From Blattabacterium cuenoti (GTDB taxonomy: Bacteria; Bacteroidota; Bacteroidia; Flavobacteriales; Blattabacteriaceae), in NCBI RefSeq assembly GCF_014252355.1, contig NZ_CP059217.1, forward strand, positions 62,001-126,000: a stretch of DNA of 64,000 bases, in the 5' to 3' direction. The stretch's first letter is position 1; every line of letters begins with the position of its first letter. This document shows positions 58,630 through 64,000 of this stretch, in pieces. The position numbers and the translations under genes were made by a program. Under the pieces are notes generated by a model. It saw only the letters and a list, made by a program, of their open reading frames with translations, was not told the DNA's origin and searched no databases.

Positions 58630-59211
58630 ATGAAATGGATAAATTCATTAGTCAGTTGTTTCATGATATTATTTAGCATTATAGATATTTTAGGAAATGC
58701 TCCTATTATTATGGGATTTAAATCTAAAGGAAATATTATAGAAACTAAAAAAGTCATCATAACCTCCCTTATAATATTTTTATCTTTTTTGTTTTTAGGA
58801 CAACCTTTATTAACAATTATTGGTATTGATGTTCAATCATTTTCTGTAGCTGGGGCATTTGTATTATTTATAATTGGATTAGAAATGATATTAGGAATAG
58901 ATATCCACAAAGTACAAAAAAATGCACATACATCTATAGTTCCTATAGCATTTCCTCTTATTGCTGGTCCTGGATCTTTAACTACATTGATATCATTGAA
59001 AACTACTTATAATGTATATATTATTATTATTTCTTTGATTTTAAATATGATAGTAGTGTATTTTGTTTTAGAAAAATGTGATATGATTGCAAAAAAATTA
59101 GGATCAAATGGATTAGATATTGTAAAGAAAATATTTGGAATTATTTTATTAGCTTTTGCAGTGAAAATTTTTGGAGCTAATATAAGTGATTTATTTAACA
59201 AAAAATTTTAA
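58630..59211 (+). CDS. MarC family integral membrane protein
   Basis: 193 residues, six hydrophobic helices. Family segments include FSIIDILGNAPIIMGF, SFSVAGAFVLFIIGLEMILG and PIAFPLIAGPGSLTTLISL. Function of UPF0056/MarC proteins is not settled; the old link to multiple antibiotic resistance has not held. A 92-base gap with no visible gene precedes it. Its 3' end overlaps the 3' end of rnpA (opposite strand) by 21 bases. Confidence 0.9.
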   Translation: MKWINSLVSCFMILFSIIDILGNAPIIMGFKSKGNIIETKKVIITSLIIFLSFLFLGQPLLTIIGIDVQSFSVAGAFVLFIIGLEMILGIDIHKVQKNAHTSIVPIAFPLIAGPGSLTTLISLKTTYNVYIIIISLILNMIVVYFVLEKCDMIAKKLGSNGLDIVKKIFGIILLAFAVKIFGANISDLFNKKF

Positions 59212-59559
59212 ATAACTACATATTTTGTTCAGTGAACAATTTATTAATTTAAATGTTGGTAAAAAACTACCTTGATAAATAAAAACTATGTAATAAATTT
59301 TGTTATTATTATTTATGTTATCTTCTAAAAGATATTTATTTAATAAATAAGCTGATCTAAATAATCTTTTTATTCTATTTCGATGAACTGCCTTTTTAAA
59401 AATTTGTTTTTTGATTAATATTCCAACCATTTTGTTTTTTACATAATTAGTTGATTTATTTTTATCTATAGAAATGTATTTAATTTTTATAGGAAAATTA
59501 TATAATAATTTTCCATATTTCATAACATTCATAACATTAATTTTTAATGACATATTCAT
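59191..59559 (-). CDS. rnpA: Ribonuclease P protein component
   Basis: Basic protein cofactor of RNase P, 122 residues. The family signature is present as [18 protein letters not shown] in slightly altered form ([18 protein letters not shown]), with the RNR motif intact. The N-terminus has [15 protein letters not shown], the divergent substrate-binding strand. Start ATG 59557-59559 overlaps the fbp stop as ATGA, implying coupled translation with fbp. In most bacteria rnpA sits with rpmH, so the location is unusual. Confidence 0.9.
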   Translation of the reverse strand: MNMSLKINVMNVMKYGKLLYNFPIKIKYISIDKNKSTNYVKNKMVGILIKKQIFKKAVHRNRIKRLFRSAYLLNKYLLEDNINNNNKIYYIVFIYQGSFLPTFKLINCSLNKICSYLKFFVK

Positions 59560-60560
59560 ATTTTTGATTTATTCATAAATGCTTCGAATTTATTAACCAT
59601 ATTGATAGGCCCACAAATAAATGGAGTTCGTTGATGTAAAGAACTAGGTTTTATATCCAATATTCTTTTCGTTCCATCAGAGGCCTTTCCTCCCGCTTGT
59701 TCTGTTAAAAAAGCAATTGGATTACATTCATAAAGTAATCTTAATTTTCCATTTGGAGAATGAGAATGATTAGGATATATATATATTCCTCCTTGTATCA
59801 TATTTCTATGAAAATCACCGACCAAAGACCCAATATATCTTGCAGTATATGGCCTATTTCCTTTATTTTCTTGACAATACTTAATAAAATGTTTTACCCC
59901 TATAGGAAATCTATCATAATTGCCTTCATTAATAGAATATATTTTTTCTTTTTCTGGAAAAGAAATATTTGGATGAGATAAATAAAAAGTACCAATAGTA
60001 GGATCTAAAGTAAATCCATATACTCCATTGCCAATCGTATACACTAAGATTGTAGATGATCCATATATAATGTATCCTGCAAGAATTTGTTTATGACCTT
60101 CTTGCAAGAAATCTTCTAACGTAATATTAGTATTAATAGATGATTTTCTAATATATACAGAAAAAATTGTTCCAATAGGCACATTTACATCTATATTAGA
60201 GGACCCATCTAGTGGATCAAGTAAAACTATATATTCATTTTTAGAAAAATTATCATTTTCTTCTTTTATCATTATAAAATTTTTTTCTTCTTCAGAAGCA
60301 ATTCCACAAACTACATTTCTACTTTTTAAAGATTCAATAAATACTTTATGTGCATAATTATCCAATTTTTGTTGATGTTCTCCTTGTATATTTATAATTC
60401 CTGAACTCCCTATAATTGTTTTTGTTAATCCAGCTTTATTCACTTCTTTATTAATAGCTTTTGCTGCTAATTTAATAGAACTAAATAATCTTAATAATGA
60501 TTCTGTAGAATATAAGAAACGATCTCTATTATCTATAATAAATTCTCCTAATGTATACAT
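59556..60560 (-). CDS. fbp: Fructose-1,6-bisphosphatase class I
   Basis: Gluconeogenic phosphatase, 334 residues. The metal site is [24 protein letters not shown] (starting [10 protein letters not shown]), with the second acidic pair in [35 protein letters not shown] is the C-terminal substrate region. The full-length, intact enzyme suggests that sugar phosphates are made from C3/C4 compounds rather than imported. Upstream of rnpA on the same strand. Confidence 0.95.
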   Translation of the reverse strand: MYTLGEFIIDNRDRFLYSTESLLRLFSSIKLAAKAINKEVNKAGLTKTIIGSSGIINIQGEHQQKLDNYAHKVFIESLKSRNVVCGIASEEEKNFIMIKEENDNFSKNEYIVLLDPLDGSSNIDVNVPIGTIFSVYIRKSSINTNITLEDFLQEGHKQILAGYIIYGSSTILVYTIGNGVYGFTLDPTIGTFYLSHPNISFPEKEKIYSINEGNYDRFPIGVKHFIKYCQENKGNRPYTARYIGSLVGDFHRNMIQGGIYIYPNHSHSPNGKLRLLYECNPIAFLTEQAGGKASDGTKRILDIKPSSLHQRTPFICGPINMVNKFEAFMNKSKI

Positions 60561-60668
60561 GATGGAAAAAAATATTTAGCTATACTGTTTGTTTTTAAAC
60601 AAAAAAAGTTATAAATTTTTATTTGAAATGAAAAAAATTTTTTTATCATTAGTAATTTTATTAAGTTA

Positions 60669-61418
60669 TTGATTTACAGTTTATTAATTTTTTTATGGCA
60701 TATTTGGTTTTTATTAATTAATATTATATTAGTTCCTTTTTGGGCTGGAGCTTCAATTCCTTTTTTATTTAATGAAAAGAATTATCCAATAGTTTATTGG
60801 TTTCATCAAATGTGGGCTAGATCAAATCTATTTTTAATGGGATTTTGGTATGTATTAGAAACTGATAAAGAAATATTAGATAAAAATAAACAATACGTTA
60901 TAATTAGCAATCATACTTCTATTATGGATATTATGTTAATTTATTCTTTAATGAGAAATCATCCTTTAGTATTTGTGGGAAAAGCTGAATTAGCCAAATT
61001 ACCATTTTTTGGATTTGTTTATAAAAAAAGTAATATTCTATTAGATAGAAAAAGCTTATCAAGTTGTAAACAAGTTTTTAAAACAATACAACATCAAATA
61101 GATTCAGGAAAAAGTATTTGTCTTTTTCCAGAAGGTGGGGTTCCAAATCCATCTATTTTTTTGGGAAATTTTAAAAGTGGAGCGTTTGCTATTGCTATAA
61201 TAAAACAAATTCCTATTGTTACATTTACAATAGCTGATATCAAAACCAAGTTTCCTAGATTTTCATTATTAAAAGGAAAACCAGGAAAAATAAGAATTAA
61301 ACAACATCATTCTATTTCTACTAAACATTTTTCTTTAAAAGAAAAAAATATTTTAAAACAAAAATGTTTTAATTTAATAAAATTTCAATTGGAACAATTT
61401 TATAGTGAAAAATCTTGA
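60669..61418 (+). CDS. plsC: 1-acyl-sn-glycerol-3-phosphate acyltransferase
   Basis: Second acylation of phosphatidic acid synthesis, 249 residues from TTG 60669. The acyltransferase HxxxxD box is SNHTSIMDIML, followed by GKAELAKLPFFGF and FPEGGVPNPS. Two membrane helices lead. The start is uncertain: an ATG at 60628 followed by A7T7 opens MKKIFLSLVILLSY and stops at 60670-60672 in another frame, and adding one base in that run would instead join MKKNFFIISNFIKLL to the PlsC frame. Overlaps rnhA by 14 bases. Confidence 0.9.
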   Translation: MIYSLLIFLWHIWFLLINIILVPFWAGASIPFLFNEKNYPIVYWFHQMWARSNLFLMGFWYVLETDKEILDKNKQYVIISNHTSIMDIMLIYSLMRNHPLVFVGKAELAKLPFFGFVYKKSNILLDRKSLSSCKQVFKTIQHQIDSGKSICLFPEGGVPNPSIFLGNFKSGAFAIAIIKQIPIVTFTIADIKTKFPRFSLLKGKPGKIRIKQHHSISTKHFSLKEKNILKQKCFNLIKFQLEQFYSEKS

Positions 61419-61920
61419 ACGAGCAATAAATAATAATATTAATACAGGAAAAAAAATACATATATATACAGATGGTTCTTCTAAAGGTAATCCAGGACCT
61501 GGTGGATATGCTATATTTATAGAATTTTTAGAAAGAAAACACTATAAAAGACAAATTATATCTGAAGGATATCGTTATACTACTAATAATAGAATGGAAT
61601 TATTGTCTGTTATAGTTGGATTAGAAAAAATCCCAAAAAATAAACAAAATATTACTGTTTTTACAGATTCTGAATACATAATCAATCCAATTAACAAAAA
61701 TTGGATTTATGAATGGAAACAAAATAATTTTAAAAATAAAAAAAATATTGATTTATGGATTCGTTTTTTTAAAGTATTTAAAAAACATTTTATTTTTTTT
61801 CAATGGATGAAATCACATGGATTTCATTATATTAATGATTATTGTGATCGTCTAGCTGAAATGGCTTCTAAAAACAAAAAATTAAAAATAGATTATATTT
61901 ATGAACAACAAAAAAAATAA
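61405..61920 (+). CDS. rnhA: Ribonuclease HI
   Basis: Degrades RNA in RNA-DNA hybrids. 171 residues from GTG 61405. Catalytic carboxylates are in IYTDGSSKGNPGPGGYAIF, NNRMELLSVI, FTDSEYIINPI and NDYCDRLAEMA, and the active-site-loop His is in KSHGFHYIND. The handle region (WIYEWKQNNFKNKKNIDLW) is present. The start overlaps plsC. Ends 13 bases before convergent trmH. Confidence 0.93.
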   Translation: MKNLERAINNNINTGKKIHIYTDGSSKGNPGPGGYAIFIEFLERKHYKRQIISEGYRYTTNNRMELLSVIVGLEKIPKNKQNITVFTDSEYIINPINKNWIYEWKQNNFKNKKNIDLWIRFFKVFKKHFIFFQWMKSHGFHYINDYCDRLAEMASKNKKLKIDYIYEQQKK

Positions 61921-61933
61921 TTTTTTGATTAAA

Positions 61934-62713
61934 TTAGATAATGTATTTTTTTCTCCTTATTATTTCATATATAATAATAGAAAATACATTACTAACATTA
62001 AGAGAATCTATAAATCCAAACATAGGAATTTTTATTATTTTATTAGATTTTTTTAACCAATCATTAGATAATCCTTTATTTTCTGATCCTAATACAATAG
62101 CTAAAGAAGAAGAAGAAGCAAAATAAGTGTCGTATAAATTTGTAGACTTTAAATTTGTGCTAGTAGAAACTATTTCAATATTATGTTGTTTTAACCAATC
62201 TAAAATTAATTTTTTATCTTCTATCATTATTTGTTGAGTAAACACGCTTCCTAAACTACATCTAATTACATTGGTATTAAATATAGATGTTTGTAAATTA
62301 CAACATATAATAAAATTAACTCCAGCAGAATCTGCAGTTCTCAATATTGCTCCTAAATTTCCTGGTTTTTCAATTCCATCTAATATTACAATTAAAGAAT
62401 TTTTAGGAGGAATAATATTTTGTATTGTTTTTAAAATTAATTTTTGAAAAATTCCAATAATTCCTCCTGAATTTTTTCTATATACTAGTTTTTGAAAAAT
62501 ATTTAAACTAATAAAAATAATAATTGAATTAAATGACTTTATAATATTATAATTATCAAATATATCTTTACAAATAAGTATTTTGTTGGGGATATAATTT
62601 CCTTTAATAGCCATTTTAAATTCCATAATTCCTTCAACAAAGAATAATTTGTTGTTATTTTTATAAGTTTTTATTAATTTTTTTATTTTTATATTTTTTA
62701 CTATTTTGTCCAT
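61934..62713 (-). CDS. TrmH/SpoU family RNA 2'-O-methyltransferase
   Basis: SPOUT methyltransferase with an N-terminal substrate-binding domain, 259 residues from ATG 62711-62713. Motif 1 is VILDGIEKPGNLGAILRTADSAGV, motif 2 AIVLGSENKGLSNDWL, and motif 3 IPMFGFIDSLNVSNVFSIIIYE (beginning IPMFGFIDSLNVS). These make the SAM knot. rRNA or tRNA target is not decidable. Its start codon is one base from that of the divergent dCMP deaminase gene. Confidence 0.92.
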   Translation of the reverse strand: MDKIVKNIKIKKLIKTYKNNNKLFFVEGIMEFKMAIKGNYIPNKILICKDIFDNYNIIKSFNSIIIFISLNIFQKLVYRKNSGGIIGIFQKLILKTIQNIIPPKNSLIVILDGIEKPGNLGAILRTADSAGVNFIICCNLQTSIFNTNVIRCSLGSVFTQQIMIEDKKLILDWLKQHNIEIVSTSTNLKSTNLYDTYFASSSSLAIVLGSENKGLSNDWLKKSNKIIKIPMFGFIDSLNVSNVFSIIIYEIIRRKKYII

Positions 62714-62714
62714 A

Positions 62715-63130
62715 ATGAAAATAAATAAAAAATACGATGAAATTTTTTTAAAAATTGCAATAAAATTATCTACACTATCTTTTTGTAAAAAAAAAAAGTA
62801 GGAGCTCTTCTTGTTAAGAATAATCAAATTATATCAAATGGTTATAATAATACTCCAGAAGGATTTGATAAATTATGTGAGGATAAAAATGGAGACACAA
62901 AATGGTATGTGTTACATGCAGAAGCTAATGCAATTTTAAAATTATCTTATTCATCATTATCATGTAAAAATTCTTGTTTATATATTACACACTTTCCATG
63001 TAAAGAATGTAGTAAATTAATTTATCAATCTAAAATTAAAAGAATAGTATATTTATATGAAAATAACAATATAGAAGAACAATTAATATTGTTTAAAAAA
63101 TCCAACATTTTGATTAAAAAATTTATTTAA
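62715..63130 (+). pseudogene. dCMP/cytidine deaminase (ComEB-like), frameshifted at an A11 run
   Basis: Zinc deaminase providing dUMP from dCMP. From ATG 62715 it reads MKINKKYDEIFLKIAIKL then STLSFCKKKK and stops at TAG 62799-62801. The other frame continues at once with VGALLVKNNQIISNGYNNTP, then the zinc sites in LHAEANAILK and FPCKECSKLI, to the end. Eleven A residues lie at 62787-62797; twelve would give one 138-residue protein of family length. All catalytic residues are kept. It may be a recent pseudogene, a sequencing miscall, or rescued by transcriptional slippage. Confidence 0.9.
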
Positions 63131-63131
63131 C

Positions 63132-63218
63132 ACCCAGATGGCGGAATCGGTATACGCGCTGAACTCAAACTTCAGTGATTTTTATTATATCATGCGGGTT
63201 CAAATCCCGCTCTGGGTA
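63132..63218 (+). tRNA. tRNA-Leu (anticodon CAA)
   Basis: Acceptor stem ACCCAGA/TCTGGGT, discriminator A. Anticodon stem CTGAA/TTCAG with loop CTCAAAC gives CAA. Long variable arm and T-arm GGGTTCAAATCCC. 87 bases. Starts one base after the deaminase stop. It reads UUG. Third leucine isoacceptor in the window. Confidence 0.94.
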
Positions 63219-63244
63219 CTATTAAACTATTAACTATTATTTAA

Positions 63245-64000
63245 TTAAAATAAAAAATATTTTTGAGAAAGAGGTAAAATATAGGATGGGTTAGATTCAA
63301 TTTTTTTACCATCTATATAAACACTATAATTAATTGGATCTATTTCTATATTTGGAATTTCTCCATTTAATATCATATCTTTTTTAGATAAATTACGACA
63401 GTTTTGAATAAGTTTTAATGTTTTATTAATCTTATTTTTTTCTATAAATCCATTATTAATAGCAGATATGGGAATAAAAACGCTACTTAATTTTGGATTA
63501 AAAAATCCAAACATTTTTCTATACATAAATGGTTGAGGAGTTGGAATAGTAGCATTCGGATCGCCAAGACTAGCATATACAATCATTCCACTTTTAATTA
63601 CTAATTCAGGTTTGACTCCAAAAAAAGCAGGTTTCCAAACTACTAAATCAGCCATTTTTCCAATTTGAATTGATCCTACATAATTGGATATACCATGAGT
63701 TATTGCAGGATTAATAGTATATTTTGAAATATATCTTTTAACTCTTATATTGTCATTTTCATTTTTATAATCATCACCCAATGCTCCTCTTTCTTTTTTC
63801 ATTTTATCTGCCGTTTGCCAAGTTCTTTTTACAATTTCTCCTATTCTTCCCATAGCTTGAGAATCTGAACTAATCATACTGATAGCTCCTAAATCATGTA
63901 ATACACCTTCTGCACTAATTGTTTCAGATCGAATTCTCGATTTTGCAAAAGAAACATCCTCTGGTAGATTAGAATCTAAATGATGACATATCATAAGCAT
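63245..64000 (-). CDS. ureC: Urease alpha subunit, C-terminal part (gene continues past window end)
   Basis: Catalytic subunit of the nickel urease that hydrolyses urea to ammonia and carbon dioxide. Only the last 251 residues are present. [15 protein letters not shown] carries the active-site flap His, [12 protein letters not shown] the Asp that binds nickel, and [19 protein letters not shown] and [20 protein letters not shown] are diagnostic; the chain ends SQKYFLF as in other ureases. All visible active-site residues are intact. The gene runs minus, so ureA/ureB should lie to the right. Urease supplies ammonia for the amino-acid and NAD pathways encoded here. Confidence 0.96.
   Translation of the reverse strand: MLMICHHLDSNLPEDVSFAKSRIRSETISAEGVLHDLGAISMISSDSQAMGRIGEIVKRTWQTADKMKKERGALGDDYKNENDNIRVKRYISKYTINPAITHGISNYVGSIQIGKMADLVVWKPAFFGVKPELVIKSGMIVYASLGDPNATIPTPQPFMYRKMFGFFNPKLSSVFIPISAINNGFIEKNKINKTLKLIQNCRNLSKKDMILNGEIPNIEIDPINYSVYIDGKKIESNPSYILPLSQKYFLF

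Overview
The window is a very A+T-rich, gene-dense stretch of a reduced bacterial genome. It fits an obligate endosymbiont of the Bacteroidota (Flavobacteriia), and most specifically a Blattabacterium-like cockroach symbiont. The evidence is the alternative complex III genes (actC-F), Bacteroidota-specific families (DUF4293, DUF4295, a GYDIA-type GHMP kinase, a septum-initiator protein, a large LepB), the absence of Shine-Dalgarno sequences, homopolymer-rich coding sequence, almost no mobile DNA, and a urease alpha gene beside amino-acid biosynthesis genes. Urease plus essential amino-acid synthesis is the known signature of nitrogen recycling by Blattabacterium. The species assignment is inferred from gene content, not from a database search.

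Layout. 1-3355: 3' part of the act operon (respiratory quinol oxidation). 3367-6525: K+ uptake (ktrA, ktrB) and tsaB on the minus strand. 6553-10038: nadE, cysS and a convergent transsulfuration enzyme. 10164-14986: ATP synthase genes atpB-E-F-H-A-G, with atpH frameshifted; atpD and atpC are not here. 15025-19017: trpS, grpE, dnaJ, mnmA. 19122-25237: ilvD-B-N-C-A, the isoleucine/valine pathway. 25260-31607: tRNA-Leu(GAG), dapB, lepB, a rhomboid protease, mutL, a TPR protein, then a long non-coding tract. 31608-33685: HU protein, a 30-residue basic protein and ribonuclease G. 33726-46872: tRNA-Leu(UAG), gltA, GHMP kinase, fabD, tatD, fumC, ftsB-like, mnmG, ybeY, a broken pssA, a DnaQ-type exonuclease, htpG, ftsY, DUF4295, rpmG, rpmB. 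46936-49341: yebC, RNase P RNA, tRNA-Ser, rmuC, initiator tRNA. 49394-54595: rho, DUF4293, prfA, accC, accB, rpmF. 54656-63218: proS, a class 1A pyrD, a fused pyrE-pyrF, marC, rnpA, fbp, plsC, rnhA, trmH, a frameshifted dCMP deaminase, tRNA-Leu(CAA). 63245-64000: C-terminal third of urease alpha (ureC).

Together the genes give aerobic respiration and ATP synthesis (ACIII, F1Fo, citrate synthase, fumarase), gluconeogenesis (fbp), branched-chain amino acids, lysine/peptidoglycan precursor synthesis (dapB), UMP synthesis, fatty-acid initiation, and core translation, protein-export and chaperone functions. Signs of ongoing decay are clear. atpH and the dCMP deaminase gene each lack one base at a homopolymer, pssA carries a nonsense codon plus a one-base deletion, and plsC has an ambiguous start at an A7T7 run.

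I found no CRISPR array, prophage, insertion sequence or defence system. The most unusual items are a tandem duplication of the upstream region and first 12 codons of the DUF4293 gene, the class 1A PyrD next to a UMP-synthase-like PyrE-PyrF fusion, a DnaJ that keeps only two of four zinc motifs, a degenerate IlvN regulatory subunit, and a roughly 620-base non-coding tract with extreme C-over-G strand bias.
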